Below, one piece after another: positions 11,838 through 24,141 of a stretch of 64,000 nt of DNA. The notes beneath the pieces were generated by a model. The model saw only the letters and a program-made list of their open reading frames with translations, was not told where the DNA came from and did not search any database. The position numbers and the translations under genes are program-made. Source of the DNA: Adenophora triphylla var. japonica. Lineage: Eukaryota; Streptophyta; Magnoliopsida; Asterales; Campanulaceae. The DNA is taken from assembly GCA_022495995.1 (NCBI GenBank), contig JAFEMH010000527.1, positions 372,001-436,000 on the forward strand, written 5' to 3'. Each line of letters starts with the position of its first letter. Position 1 is the first letter of the stretch.

Positions 11838-12250
11838 CAATTTTTTTTTATACACAGGTTTCCAACTTACGCCGGATTAATTCCTGCGCCCCTGGCCCTC
11901 GTAGTCACTTGGAAGAGGTAAATCGCGGATGTGCGCTCGATGCAGGTGGCAAAGACCCCTTATACTCACTGGCCCCAAGAGCCCTCCTACAAGACATTTA
12001 CATCACTCTTACATCACCACCATTAATTGGGCCGCCCAAATGCTCTGCCAAGATTCGAACTCCCCACGCTGAGGTTGCAAGTCCAGCAATGCTGCTTCCT
12101 TTACTGTTCGGATGTGTCCCGGGGGACTCCAAAGGCTCCTGAAACTCATGGTATAAATATTTCCATAAGAATCCCTCAGGGGAGATCGAATCCTTGGCCT
12201 CCCGATAGAGAGGTCGGTTAGCATATCACAAGATCAGGAGGCCTTAGTTT
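11838..12250 (-). mobile_element. SINE-like / tRNA-related repeat (tentative)
   Basis: A GC-richer island in AT-rich DNA. On the minus strand it contains two B-box-like motifs, GGATTCGATCTCC (near 12185) and GAGTTCGAATCT (near 12052), and ends at the left in a T-run on the plus strand (a poly-A tail on the minus strand, near 11840). The layout could be a dimeric tRNA-derived SINE. No target duplication was confirmed and the A box is weak. Confidence 0.3.
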
Positions 12251-13030
12251 TTTCATACTTCTTATTATGGACATTGTTTATGATATCCTTTGCTTTAGAT
12301 CAATTTTTTTTTTTTTTTCAAAACAATTGTAGATTTTGAGTTAGAAGTATTCAAATGGGTAAATAGTACATTAGTACCTCAAAGTTTCACATAAATTGTA
12401 ATTTAAGTCCCATGTAACAATTTTGGCAATTTATTGCCTTGTGTTTACATTTTGTGTTGAAATTGGTCATTTTTTATTATAATCGATGGAAGCTAATAAA
12501 ATGAACGAAAAATCTAACAAATTTCTTTGAAAATTGCATTTCCTACCCATAAAATTTAATAATTGTTAATTTTGCTCCCATTTCATTGCAATAAATGCTA
12601 AAAATCTAATATGATTTTTTTTAAGAAAATAATTAAAATTATTGGACTAGCATTGAAAAATTTAAAATAAGAAATTATCATTTGAATTCTTTATTATATC
12701 ACATTGCATTTTATTTCATTTTTCTGTGTTATAAAAATACTTTTTATTTGCACTATATTTTTCATTAAATTCTTTATTCAAATATTTTTGAATAAGATAT
12801 AAAAAAAAATCTAACCTAATTAAAACCCAAACTTCTTCACCTAGTTTAAGATAACAGCATGTAACAATTTAGAAAATAAGAACCCTAGCTTCTTTCTCCT
12901 CTGTCCCTTGTCGTACCCCCCTATATCCACCCAGATCGTCACCGTCCATCATAGATTTAAGGGAAAAAAGAAATCAACATTGCATTTCCTTTTCTTCTCA
13001 CATTTTAGTCCCTCCCTTCCCGGCTGTTAC
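12251..13030. other. AT-rich spacer left of the Sirevirus LTR
   Basis: No sustained ORF and no transposon ends. It directly abuts the LTR start at 13031. Confidence 0.5.
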
Positions 13031-13817
13031 TGTTACACCAGTGTTGCCATTTGTGTTGTCTCCTGTGTTGCTACACCAGTATTGTCACTGGTGTTGACTC
13101 ATGTGTTACCGTCGTCCTGTCAGTTTAAAATGGGGATAGTTACTACATATTATTCATAAATTACAAAGTGATAACTGATTATTTATATTTCTGCTATTAG
13201 TTTGTTGTGTTTATAGTTGAACAAGTCAAAGACAAGGCTGTAAGGCGAGACTTGTGAAGGAGAAATGAAATTTATACATAAATCATTGTTTATGTGTAAA
13301 TGTGGAGACCAATTCAATATTGTTAGAGGGTTATCTACTTAGGGGGATCGAAGATAATACGTACAAGGATGATACAACTTGGCGGTACAAGTGGTGAAGC
13401 CTATGATGACTTAGTCTTCTAAAAACAAGGAAGGTGGAGCTAAAAAGAATGATTATCTCATGGCTATTTTTCTTGTTAGTTTGAGTAGGCTCCAATTTCT
13501 AGGAGTTTATAAATAGTGCAAGCATTTAACAACTGCAATCACCCAATTCAGAAGTTGAGATTTGCACAAGTCAAGAACATAGCTCTTCAGTGTTTTCCCA
13601 TGTGTTGACAACACTCTATCCAACACCAGTGAGTTATCACGAATAACTTTCATTCCTAAAATGTTTCTGAGTGTTAGATAGTGATGTCTTGTAAAGAGTT
13701 TATTATAGAATAGTTGTTTTACTAAGCCTTTGATAGAAAATCATTAGGAAACTTTTCGACCTTGTAACGAAAGTATTTTCATTAAAAAAAGGTATTGCCA
13801 TCTGGGCACCCCTCAAG

Positions 13818-13820
<3 letters not shown>
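13031..13820 (+). repeat. Sirevirus (Ty1/copia) 5' LTR
   Basis: Starts TGTTACACCAGTGTTGCC and matches the LTR at 53454-53975 plus 60760-61022 along its whole length, at very roughly 90% identity by eye. The right end is blurred by a (TA)n tract present in both copies. It contains paired GTGTTG/CAACAC dyads at 13031-13110 and 13600-13630. It preserves the empty site (CAGAAGTTGAGATTTGC near 13550) of the Tat insertion that splits the other copy. Confidence 0.8.

Positions 13821-13880
<60 letters not shown>
13820..13880. repeat. (TA)n microsatellite
   Basis: A pure TA run at the LTR 3' edge; the homologous position at 61025 also carries a TA run. Confidence 0.95.
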
Positions 13881-13885
<5 letters not shown>

Positions 13886-13930
13886 TATAATATTTCCAAT
13901 TTTTCTGACACTTTTTACTTTCATGGTTCA

Positions 13931-16010
13931 ATTAGTGTTGTTACAGGAAGTACATTGAAGCAACAGATGAGGAGGATTTAAGCAAGGATGAGCTCATTTA
14001 AGGGTTGAAAAATCTCTATGAGGTGTCTCTCAAAAAATGGAAGAATGAGCACAAGATAGTAGTGATCTTAACCAAGGAGATTCAAGAGCTAAAAGGCTAT
14101 TTGACTCGGCTAAAGATGCAATTAACAATGAAAAATGGGGAGCTTGACAAGATCAAGTGCAAATTGAAGCTAGCCGAGGCCACTTTCAAGAAACTCAACA
14201 CGGGGTCTTCAAAATTGGATGAGATACTCAACATGAGTAAGCCTCTCAAAGCATGTATTGGATTCCAAGACTCACTCGATAAAATCACTTCTACCTTGAT
14301 AAATTAATTAAAATGAGTTTTGTAAAAGAACATGAAAAAGAGAAAGGTAGTTCATCTAGTGAGATTTCTGACCATCCATGTCTGTGTGAATATTGTCACA
14401 TTGCTGGACATAACAAATCTGAATGTTTTACTTTTCAAAAAGAAAAATTCCAATTCTCAGCCGTTGCCTCAAGTGTTGCCAAACTCTCAAGACAACACTC
14501 GAGACAACACTAGTGGTCAGAAATACAATAATTCAAAAAAGAAAACTTGGTGTCCTAAAACAAATGTGAAATGCAATGTTGTTTATACTGTTTTGAGGAC
14601 TAATATTTCAGGTTCATGGTACTTTGATAGTTGTTGTTCTCGCCATATGACGGGAACAAAAACATTCTTGAAAGAATATAAACCTATTTAAGGAGGATAC
14701 GTGTCTTATGCAGGTGGAGGAAAGAGCAAGATACTAGGGAAAGTAACACTTGATGTTATCGAATTTCCTGCCTTAAAGAATGTCTTGCACGTTAATGGCT
14801 TAGTGGATAATCTGATTAGTATTAGCCAGTTGTGTGATCACAAGTTAGAGGTAAAATTTAAAAAGAATACTTGTGAAGTTTTTTATCATATTAAAATTTG
14901 TGTTATGACATTAACCAGATCAATTGACAGTTGATATGTTGTTGGTGAACAACAAGTATGCAATTCAACAAAGATTGATAACACACTTTTGTGGCATCAA
15001 AAATTGAGACATCTCCATTAAGAAACTTATTAGGTTTGATTCTATTAAAGGAACTTCCAAAATGAATTATAAAGATAAATATTTTTGTGGGGATTGCCTT
15101 AAAAGTAAACAAACCCGTGTTACCCACAATGTTGCCCAACACCAAGAGCAACACTTTGTAACAACAGATTGTTTTCAACTTTTACACATAGACTTGATGG
15201 GTCCAATTGAGGTAAATAGCCTGGGAGGTAAGTGGTAGTCTTATGTTATTTTGGATGATTTTTCTAGATTTACTTGGATCTACTTTTTAAAAGAAAAATT
15301 TGAAACTTTTGATAAGTTTAAATTCTTACATTTCAAAATAAAAAGCATGTTTTGCTCAACTATTTTTCGTATAAGATCTAATTATGAAAAAGAATTTGAT
15401 AATGTTTCATTTTCTACTTTTTGTGAGAAAAAGGGAATTTATCATGAATTTTGAACTTCTAAAATGTTCCAACAAAACTGGGTTGCCGAAAAGAAAAATA
15501 GGATCTTACTAAAAATGGCCCGTGTCATGATGTTTTTCAAAATTATTTCGAAAAGATTTTTGGGCTGAAGCGTTAAACACGGCTTGTCACATCTAATAGA
15601 TTTATTTTAAAACCTAGTACAACAATGACACCCTATGAGATTTTGAATGGGAAGAATTATAACGTTCATTAATTTCATGTTTTTTGGTGTGTTTGTTTCA
15701 TATTGAATGATCGAAATCATTTTGTTTGATGATTTGTTGAGTCTGGTGTCGGACCAAATGTTATCATTGATACGGCAACACTAGAGACAACACCAAAAAT
15801 CAGTTCAAGTGCAGAAAATGAAGATGATGAGAACTTCAATGTAGTTAATGATCCAGTGAGTAGGGATCCCCCTTTGAGAATTCAAAAAAATCATCCTATA
15901 AGTCAAGTGATCGGGGATTTGAACGATGGAATACAAACAAGACACAAGTAACCGGTAAATTATCGAGACATGGTAAAATATGTTAAGGTAAATCACTCTT
16001 ATTTTGTATA
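13931..16010 (+). pseudogene. Decayed Sirevirus-type copia gag-protease-integrase
   Basis: In order: a coiled-coil gag segment (14005-14307, LTKEIQELKGYLTRLK); a CCHC zinc knuckle CEYCHIAGHNKSEC (near 14380-14420); the protease region WYFDSCCSRHMTG (near 14620), in which the catalytic D-S-G reads D-S-C; the GAG-pre-integrase/SISQLCD region (14701-14934); integrase core start DDFSRFTWIYFLKEK (15251-15454); and a pol linker LRIQKNHPISQVIGDL (near 15870-15930) that normally precedes reverse transcriptase. Reverse transcriptase and RNase H are missing. Frames change repeatedly with stops throughout, so the copy is dead. Gag, protease and integrase would have assembled the particle, matured it and integrated the cDNA. 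Confidence 0.85.
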
Positions 16011-16270
16011 TAAACTTTAATCTAAAAGGGTTGTTAATGAATTAAAAGATGATTTTTTGATTCAAGTTTTTAACCATGAGAGATTTTTTATTTCGAAAAA
16101 ATCTCTTGATTTTTGTTTCATTAAAAAACTCCTGGATTATTTTGTTGTATATTATGTTTCATTAGTTTTTGTTTATTTTGTTATTTTCTTTTATTAAAAA
16201 AAACCTCAGTATACACTGATGTATCGAGGTGTTGCCATCTGTGTTAGCAACACAGACGGCAACACTTTGA

Positions 16271-16275
<5 letters not shown>
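16011..16275. other. T-rich tail of the Sirevirus fragment with a dyad
   Basis: There is no coding continuity into reverse transcriptase. A strong dyad lies at 16228-16268, where two GTGTTG half sites face two CAACAC half sites, just before the TA microsatellite. Confidence 0.5.

Positions 16276-16350
<75 letters not shown>
16276..16350. repeat. (TA)n microsatellite
   Basis: A pure TA run flanking the left MULE terminus. Confidence 0.95.
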
Positions 16351-16354
<4 letters not shown>

Positions 16355-16649
16355 GCTATTCAAATGAGAACCAAATTTATATGAGAACCATGAGAACTAA
16401 ATTCAACCATTGGATAAAAAACATATCAATGCTCCAGATTAAACAAAAAAGATAGAGGGGGTGGCATTTTCGTAATTATTGTGAACTAAATCCCCCTCAA
16501 ATTTCAAAATAAAATATCTCAATATCTATAAGTCGAAAAAAATATTCGAAAACACTGATTTTTTTGTCTTGACGAGACGATTCAAACTAGATCCCTGAAG
16601 ATAGAATTTTGAAAAAATAATATTGAACAACGTCTAATTTTTAAAACAC

Positions 16650-18960
16650 TAGCTAATTAACTAGTGTACACTAGCTAGTTAAGTAATGTACACTAGCAAC
16701 TTAGCTAGTGTACCCAAGTTTAATTTCAATGTTCATCAGTCATGCTAAGTATATAGTGTACACTAGCTAGTTAACTCGTGTACACTAGCTAATTAACTAG
16801 TGTACACTAGCTAGTGTACACAAGTCCTTGTGTGCACGATTTAACTAGCTAATTTTTTTTTATTTAACTAGTTAAGTAATGTACACTAGTTAAGTAATGT
16901 ACACTAGTTAATTAAGTAATTTTACCCAGATCACAAAGAAAATCATTGATTCTAGCACAACGAAAGTTCCTTGGTAATATTTTGGACCCCTGTTACCAAT
17001 TAATTCTGAAAGGCTCTTCTTGAACCTTGATCACAATGATTTGCTGCTGCCCTGTAAGATCCTGAACTCCCATAAGTTCAATATCAGGTGGTGTTCAGTA
17101 GAAGCTGAAATTGTATTGGTTTATGACAGGCATCATAGAGTTAAGAGGGTGGATGGAGCAAGACTTTATTGCTGAGACTTGGCTTCGAAAATCATGGCTA
17201 GTGTACACTAGCTATGTATATAGTGTACACTAGCTAGTTAACTCGTGTACACTAGCTAATTAACTAGTGTACACTAGCTAATGTGCATTACTTAACTAGC
17301 TAGTGTACATTACTTAACTAGCTAGTGTACACTAGCTAGTTAGTTTAGGTTCATTCCCTTGAAGAAATCAACAGGCTTCTTATTTAACAAACTGGGGATC
17401 ATGAAGAACTCCTCTCAAACTTTTAATCATAAATAACATGGAATGATACATTATTAAAGTCAACGTGAGACGGTTTCAGTTGTTCTTACTCCTCCCGGAG
17501 AAAGAGATTTGACCCGAAATAACGAAAGAAATAAATAAAAACAACTTCACAACAATAGCATTTTGTCACGGGACCTTTCGGAAGGAAAAAAACATCATTA
17601 ATAATAATCTACACACCATTCCTTCCATGTCACTACTTCATTTCTTCTCATGCTCATTTCGCTTTCTACAATATATAATCAGTTATTGGCATTTTAAAGT
17701 GAAAAGTAAACTTTAATAGATTGATATCAGCAACAATATATTAAGTCTTTTAACTCACCCGCTTCTCTTCTTCAATCTGAGCCTTGATCACTGAATACAT
17801 TGCAACTCCAGCAATGGCAATGCCAGTTCCGATGGCTGTCTGTGTCGAAATTCTGTTGCCTGCGAAAAATGGTACTCTAGTGTACACTAGTCAATTTCAT
17901 CCTCCTGTAATGTGATGAGACGATGAAGGGCAGGGCGCATAGGTTTTGATTTTATTATTCGCTTAATGCAAAATTAAGAGTATACTAAGCAGGGGCAGGG
18001 CAGCTAAATACAATCACTTCTAGCCCCTTCCCTTGCCACTAGAATTAGACTTATTAATCGCCTTTGGCTTTGACTACCTATCTTTCACTAACCTTTCAAA
18101 ATCTGTATTTTCATGCTCTTTGTTTTGTTTTCTCCTAATTGACATTTTTAAAATTCGGGACGGTGGAAAGAGTAATTCATAAGTCAAAAGAAGATGCTTT
18201 CAACCTTGTTTACTAAGAAAATACTAGTGTACACTAGCTAGTTAAGTAATGTACACTAGTTAGTTAAGTAATGTACACTAGTTAAGTAATGTTTACTAAG
18301 AAAATACTAGTGTACACTAGCTAGTTAAGTAATGTACACTAGTTAGTTAAGTAATGTATACTAGTTAAGTAATGTACACTAGCTAATTAAGTAATGTACA
18401 CTAGCTAGTTAAGTAATATTAGTTATTGTTTGGCAACTTGTAAGTTTATTTTTTGGTTTGTTTTGCAGTACACCTAGTGAAGTAACAGAGAGGATCTTGA
18501 AAGGGAGAATGGACTAAGCTTTTCTTCAGAAAGCTACATACCTTAGCCTGCATAAAGTACTGTCATGCCATAGCTTTCATATGCAGATGTAATCGTAAAA
18601 CTTGAATGGCTCCGCTAGCCGATTGGGATTTATATTTGATGTTTTAAGAGCAGAAAAAAAAACAGAGGAAATACAACGTGATTAGCACCATTATTCACTA
18701 AATATTTAAAAAGTAGATAGCTAGTTAACTAGTGTACACTAGCTAGTGTACACAATTTCTTGTGTACATTAGTTAACTAGCTAGTGTACATTACTTAACT
18801 AGCTAGTGTACACTAGTTAATTAGCTAGTGTACACAAGTCAAGGTATTGTCCAATATAAGCCATATGGCTAGTGTGCACGAGTTAACTAGCTAGTGTACA
18901 CTATATACATTACTATTGTACATTACTTAACTATCTAGTGTACACTAGTTAATTAGCTAG
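16650..18960. repeat. MULE internal GTGTACACTAGCTAGTTAA repeat clusters
   Basis: Dozens of copies of TAGTGTACACTAGCTAGTTA and variants with GTAATGTACACTAG cluster at 16645-16920, 17195-17345, 18220-18420 and 18720-18960. Most units are self-complementary (GTGTACAC, CTAGCTAG). They lie between the terminal repeats and the captured sequence. Confidence 0.85.
17759..17859 (-). pseudogene. Captured exon of plastid triose-phosphate/phosphate translocator
   Basis: The minus strand between a CAG acceptor and a GTGAGT donor encodes [18 protein letters not shown] followed by [16 protein letters not shown]. This matches the last transmembrane helix and stromal tail of the plastid phosphate translocator family, in particular triose-phosphate/phosphate translocators, which exchange triose phosphate for phosphate across the inner chloroplast envelope. 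Further down the minus strand, near 17650-17675, a possible last mini-exon after an AG acceptor reads a few codons to a stop. The rest of the gene is absent, so it is a transduplicated fragment inside the MULE. Confidence 0.75.
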
Positions 18961-19254
18961 TGTTTTAAAAATTAGACGTTGTTGAATATTATTTTTTCAA
19001 AATACTATCTTCAGGGATCTAGTTTGAATCATCTCGTCAAGACAAAAAAATCAGTGTTTTCGAATTTTTTTTCGACTTATAGATATTGAGATAATTTATT
19101 TTGAAATTTGAAGGGGATTTATTTCACAATAATTACGAAAATGCCACCCCCTCTATCTTTTTTTTAATCTGAAGCATTGATGTGTTTTTTAATCCAATGG
19201 CTGTTAGTGGTTCTTATGATTCTCATATGAATGTGGTTCTCATTATAATAGGAC

Positions 19255-19255
<1 letters not shown>

Positions 19256-19325
<70 letters not shown>
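19256..19325. repeat. (TA)n followed by (TTA)n microsatellite
   Basis: TA run to about 19280, then ATT/TTA trinucleotides to about 19325. Confidence 0.9.
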
Positions 19326-19327
<2 letters not shown>

Positions 19328-19566
19328 TCTTTTAAACCCAATGGTGGGATTTACTAACTTTTTTGTTCTAGTATGGGTATATAATTAAGTTAAACATGTT
19401 GATAAAATTCGTGTTTGTGCTTAAAGTGACAAAGTCACTTATTATATTGTTGATATTTAATAGGCAAGTATTGTTTAAAATACTCCTAAACTAACTCGAG
19501 GTATAACATTCGCTGCGACGATTTTAACTTGCCAAACGGAAGTATAAAGTATAGGTTTTATACTAA

Positions 19567-19982
19567 CACTAAAAGGAAAAATCGTTTTAGAGACGACAAA
19601 TTCCATAGCTAAAATGAAGATTCTGTCTCAAAATCGTGTTTAGAGACGAATTTGTTCTGTAGCTATTCCGTGAGTGCAGGTTGGTCGCTAAATTGGGCGT
19701 CGCTGTTTTGTAGCTGCTTTAGAGGCAAATGTGTCTGTATATCCGTCTCTAAATTAGAGACGCACATATCCGTCTCTAAATTAGAGACGGACATATCCGT
19801 CTCTAATTTAGAGACGGACATATCCGTCTCTAAAATAGCTACAAAACAGTGACACCCAATTTAGCGACCAACCTGCACTCACGGATTAGCTACGGAACAA
19901 ATTTGTCTCTAAACACGATTTAGAGACAAAATCTTCACTTTGGCTACAAAATTTGCCATCTCTAAAATACATTTTCCTTGTA

Positions 19983-19985
<3 letters not shown>
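19567..19985. mobile_element. Foldback CACTA-type MITE, ~419 bp
   Basis: It begins CACTAAAAGGAAAA and ends TTTTCCTTGTAGTA (last base G to A). The two halves are near-perfect inverted complements: the block from TAGAGACGACAAATTCCATAG to TTGGTCGCTAAATTGGGC returns in reverse complement at 19850-19970. The centre carries four GTCTCTAAATTAGAGAC units. There is no coding capacity. It is presumably mobilised by the CACTA family whose ends are at 1493 and 50503. Confidence 0.75.

Positions 19986-20057
<72 letters not shown>
19986..20057. repeat. (TA)n microsatellite
   Basis: A pure TA run directly abutting the MITE end. Confidence 0.95.
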
Positions 20058-20059
<2 letters not shown>

Positions 20060-20301
20060 TTATAATACTACTAAAATACACTTATAAATAACCTTATATT
20101 GAAAAAATTGTCATATACATCAATTAACAATGTCAAAATACCGCCAAAAATATAAAACTAGAAGAAATTAAGAACCATGTGGAGGATTTTGATTGTTTTC
20201 GTTACCAAGTTTTGACTTCATGAATTCCTCCATTGCGTTCATTCTTTCTCATATTTCCTCAAGCCTGCCAAATCATAGCACCTCTTACATTTCTGTAGGG
20301 G
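20058..20301 (-). other. Coding-like relic next to the copia insertion
   Basis: On the minus strand, 20190-20290 reads ERMNAMEEFMKSKLGNE in one frame, a charged helical stretch resembling C-terminal tails of plant CACTA transposase-associated proteins. It continues across the copia insertion from 27040-27130 (KSIMQALKGFLDEVPVV on the minus strand). I cannot assign it. Confidence 0.25.
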
Positions 20302-20306
20302 AAAAT

Positions 20307-21747
20307 TGTTGGGAAAATTGTCTATTTGACAATAAATAAGGCTTTCTTGAATTTAACGAAATGACAAATAATATAATGAACCATAACATAATTAACGGGG
20401 CAGGAAATAAAGATAATCTAGAATGCAAAAATTAAAGCAAACCGAGTAAATAACGAAGTCGAGTCTTGTGTTGGACACAATCTCCGCAAGAAGATATTGC
20501 CCCGCACTGGTGCTAACGGTCTACGGCAATCTTCTCTCAAGATAAAACGACTTTACAGTCATTAATAGGAGCACACCAAAATTAATGACTTCGGCGAACA
20601 AAATTCGTGTTTGACACTTCCAGACTTTGAAGAAGAATTATGCAACGAGATGCTCTATCTTCTAACATATGATGTTAAGAATTCCGTTGAATTCTTTGAT
20701 CGAATCCATAATTCGATTAAATATCTAACTCGAGTTAGTTAACTACTGTTAGATAAGTGATTCTATACATCTAGTGAGAGGAGAGAGAGAATATGTGAAG
20801 TGAAGATTGAGTGAATGAATGAATTTGACAAACTAGTGGGGGGTTTATATAGTATATGAAGAGTTGAGGTGTCTATTGGTAATAGCCACAAATAGTGTCT
20901 GGTGGAATCTGGACCCTTGGATCTGATCTGAATGGAGGGAGGAGATTTGCTTTGAAAGGACATGGGACATGCCCCACCTTTTCCAACCATCACAACCTTA
21001 GCCAAACCCAATCCAAGGTCCAGTGAGCTTGACCCAACAGGTCTCGGCCCCAAGACCCATGAGCCCACTGGCCAACCTTGCCTTTGGAACCGGATGGGGC
21101 TCGGCCCAAACCATGCATCCGCCAGCCCATGGCCCAAACCAATCCAATTCGGCCCATTCGCCAGAACCGAACCCGCCTCCAAGCCCACGAGCCTTGGACC
21201 GAACCACCATTGCTAAGTCGAACCATGAACCGAGCCAACTTTTGTCAAAAGTTTAAGGCTCCTTAGCTCCTAGCGACGATGCGGTCGTGCGAAGTGCAAA
21301 GTGCGCCCTAAACCGCCCATTCTACCCTTCGCGCGCTTCGCAGGTTGTGGGTCCATTTTAAGCTAGAACAAAACTAGCTCAATAGCCGACTTGGATGCAT
21401 GGTTGGCTCAATGGCCCAACTAGGTTGGCCCAAGGAGATTAACTTGATGTCTCCTTCCTTGGATGGATCCATTTATAAACTATCATTGCTTTACATCTTT
21501 AAGCAATGTGGGATAACTATTCCACATCCCATAAACTCTTCATAAAACCCATTTTATTTTGCATACTTTGAGCATTAATTTCTCATTCACCACTAATTGG
21601 TTTTGAGAAAGTAAATATATCAAATTAATCTACTCCAAATGTAGATTATTAATATGCAATCATTTTCCATTTTTCTAAAATGGAACCCAATGGAATTCTT
21701 GGTCAAAAGTCGGTCAAACCACACTTTCCAAAACCAAAATTCCAACA
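20307..21747 (-). repeat. Copia 3' LTR (left copy)
   Basis: 1441 bp, ending in TG...CA. It has a proline/glycine-like GC-rich block (20960-21240) that creates spurious ORFs on both strands and a CG dyad (GCGAAG...CTTCGC) at 21285-21345. It is near-identical to 25600-27030. Confidence 0.9.
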
Positions 21748-22959
21748 ATCCCCCACATGAATGACAAATTAATGCATGCATGAATGCAGACTCGTCTGGA
21801 AGTTTCGGCGAACTATTATTGCATCGAGATAGGTAGCTTATGGCCTTGAACCTTCCCTAGTGAAATACTATCGGATATACTAGCCATTTGGTAGCGAGAC
21901 GCTTTGAACCGATGGATATAGTGTATACCAAGACAATAGTACTCACACAATAACAGCTCTAACACGTTTTGTTCTCACGTTTTGTCCATTTTGGCCCTGG
22001 ACCGTTCTTGATTCATAAGTGTTTCAATTTAGAAGCGGCCTTATTACTTCTCACTTATATAGGTGATCTCCCATAAAGAGTATCCTGCTATACTCCACCA
22101 CTTAGGTATAGGAATCATTAAAAGCTTTAAGCTTACCCTCACCACACGTCATCAGGTGTTTTAGCACTTAGATGGCTTCTGAGAATGAGTTATAATGAGT
22201 TCTAAGCGCACATACTAGAATTTCCATAATTTAGCTGTCTCATTGAACCAAGGGCATGGGATCTCCAATTCTCAAGGTTGAGTGTCCACTATGGATTTCT
22301 TTGTTTGTGTGGGTTTTTAACTTCATTCCCCTTACCAGACAATTTGATCTCCTATTCATACCCTTTGGTATACGGATCCATTTTTGGCTTCACATGGCCA
22401 GTTATGACAGTATCATTTGAGATCAATTGTCTTATGGTAATATGTCAATGACCATTGTGTCTTGACTTACCACGATGTTCTACACCTTTTCCTATTTCTT
22501 ATTGTCGTCACAATGCCTTAGGTCATGTAGACACAAACTTATTCCACCAAGGAATATCTTCCAAGACCATTCAGCTTTTATCTTTATCTGACGCTATCGA
22601 CTCAGATTTCTTATTGAATCGAGTTGTTCATGTTGTCTTGGAAGTTTGACACCGCTGCTCCATTTATTGTGAACACATTTTTCACCTTGGAGTTTATTTG
22701 TATCTGATATCCAATCAGTATATCCTTTTCATACTATTGAATATCTTATTTATTGTAATCTGTAATCACAAGAATATCTCTAAGTACTCCAAGTACTTTG
22801 ACTATACTTAGTGATTTATTACAATTTTTAATTAGACTTTTAGTCTCTCTAGAATGGTCAATCTTTCGAGTGAACAAATTCTTCTATCGGTCAGTTTCTT
22901 CGAGCGGTTATTATCTCTGTACCGGTCCGACTTCCCAAGTATTCAGTACCTCTAAGTGG

Positions 22960-23350
22960 TTTGACCTCCTTAGAGTCTACCTCTCAGGAATCTACCTTAC
23001 TGAGATTACCTCTCAAGATTCTACCTCATAGATTTCATCTCTCAAGAATTTAGCTTATTCGAGAGTCTATCTTGGAGAATTCATCTAACTCTTATGATTC
23101 TACCATTAAAGAGTCTATTACTTTAAGAATCTTTTCTCTTCAGATTCTGTATCTCAAGAGTCTCACTTTCGAGATCAATAATCTGCCTTTTCAGATTAAT
23201 AATTCGTCTCAATAGAGTTTATTTCTCAATATTGTTTTCCCTTTAGAAATCTTTCTTTTGAAATTCTAACTCTCTTGACTACACTTCTTGAAAGTCTTAT
23301 CTTTCAAGAGCTTTTCGTCTTATAGATTCATCTTTCAAATATTTCCTTTT
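22960..23350. repeat. Degenerate short-repeat tract inside the copia interior
   Basis: T/C-rich sequence built from irregular copies of TCTCAAGATTCTACCTC at roughly 20-25-bp intervals. No protein motif is visible; it may be a decayed low-complexity part of the element. Confidence 0.45.
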
Positions 23351-24141
23351 AAGGACATATTTGCAACTCAATGGTTCGCATTATGGAAGAAGATCAACCA
23401 ACTTCCAAATGTATGATGAACTATTCATTTAAATGTTAACAACATTATTTAACATTTTCCGTTTAATTTTCTATCATAGAAAATTAGGACCAAAAGACTA
23501 GCTTCTTTTGTCCACAAACTGGGTCTTAGTTCATCTTACTATTAAGATAAATCTTTTACAGTCTTATAAGTTCTCTTCTTTAAACTTATATTATTTCCTT
23601 TTTACTTCAAGAAAATATGATTTCAAGGAATACCAAATTCCTTGTCTTTCGCTTAAGTACTTTTACTTTAGCTCGTACCCCTCACACTTGAGGTGTACCC
23701 CCACACTTGAAGTATTTATAAAACGTCTTACGATTATGTCATAATCTGTAATTAGTTTTATCAAATCCTTTCTTGGGTATCTCATTAAGAATGACAGTAC
23801 AGCTTCCCCCACAAATTCGGTTAAGCCAGAGCTTATTGCATTTATCATCTCCTTAGGGTATGATTCTTGCATTTAGCTCCTGCATTAGACTGAGTTGAAT
23901 ATGTTGCGATCGTTTGATGAATACTGCCGGAAACCTCACAAATATCCTCAAACGGCGCCGCATATTCTCCTCATTCTAGCGTTTCGAATCTTCTTAACCT
24001 TTACATTAAGCTGATTTTTAACATCATTCTTATAAGTTTGGAAAGCCACCAAGGCATTATCCTTCCTTATCAAGAGAATGTCTTGTGCAACAATTTATAA
24101 AGTAATTAAATACTTTTTCACATCTCGAGTTTGCACTAATT

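Larger units (their letters stand above)
16355..19253. mobile_element. MULE (Mutator-like element), ~2.9 kb, with captured sequence
   Basis: Long terminal inverted repeats of about 300 bp: the left (16355-16655) and the reverse complement of the right (18957-19253) align from CTATT/AATGAGAACC through AGATAGAGGGGGTGGCATTTTC to the block ending in ACGTCTAATTTTTAAAACACTAG. No transposase is seen. The interior holds dense GTGTACACTAGC repeats and at least one captured cellular exon (17759-17859), the Pack-MULE arrangement. Another open stretch of about 62 codons (near 16985-17170, plus strand) is unrecognised. Both ends sit in TA microsatellites, so the target duplication cannot be read. Confidence 0.8.

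Noticed and set aside
11990..12224. tRNA gene suggested by GTTCGAAT and GATTCGAT B-box-like motifs
   Set aside because: No cloverleaf or matching acceptor arms could be drawn; a SINE-like relic is a better but still weak reading.
20763..21266. Overlapping long ORFs on both strands (up to 141 aa), repeated at 25950-26644
   Set aside because: They lie entirely within the GC-rich part of the copia LTRs, differ in frame between the two LTR copies and have no domain. They are composition artefacts.
21750..24140. Reverse transcriptase domain of the copia element
   Set aside because: I looked on the minus strand for a YVDDM-type active site and neighbouring motifs and found none; the region is too decayed or replaced.
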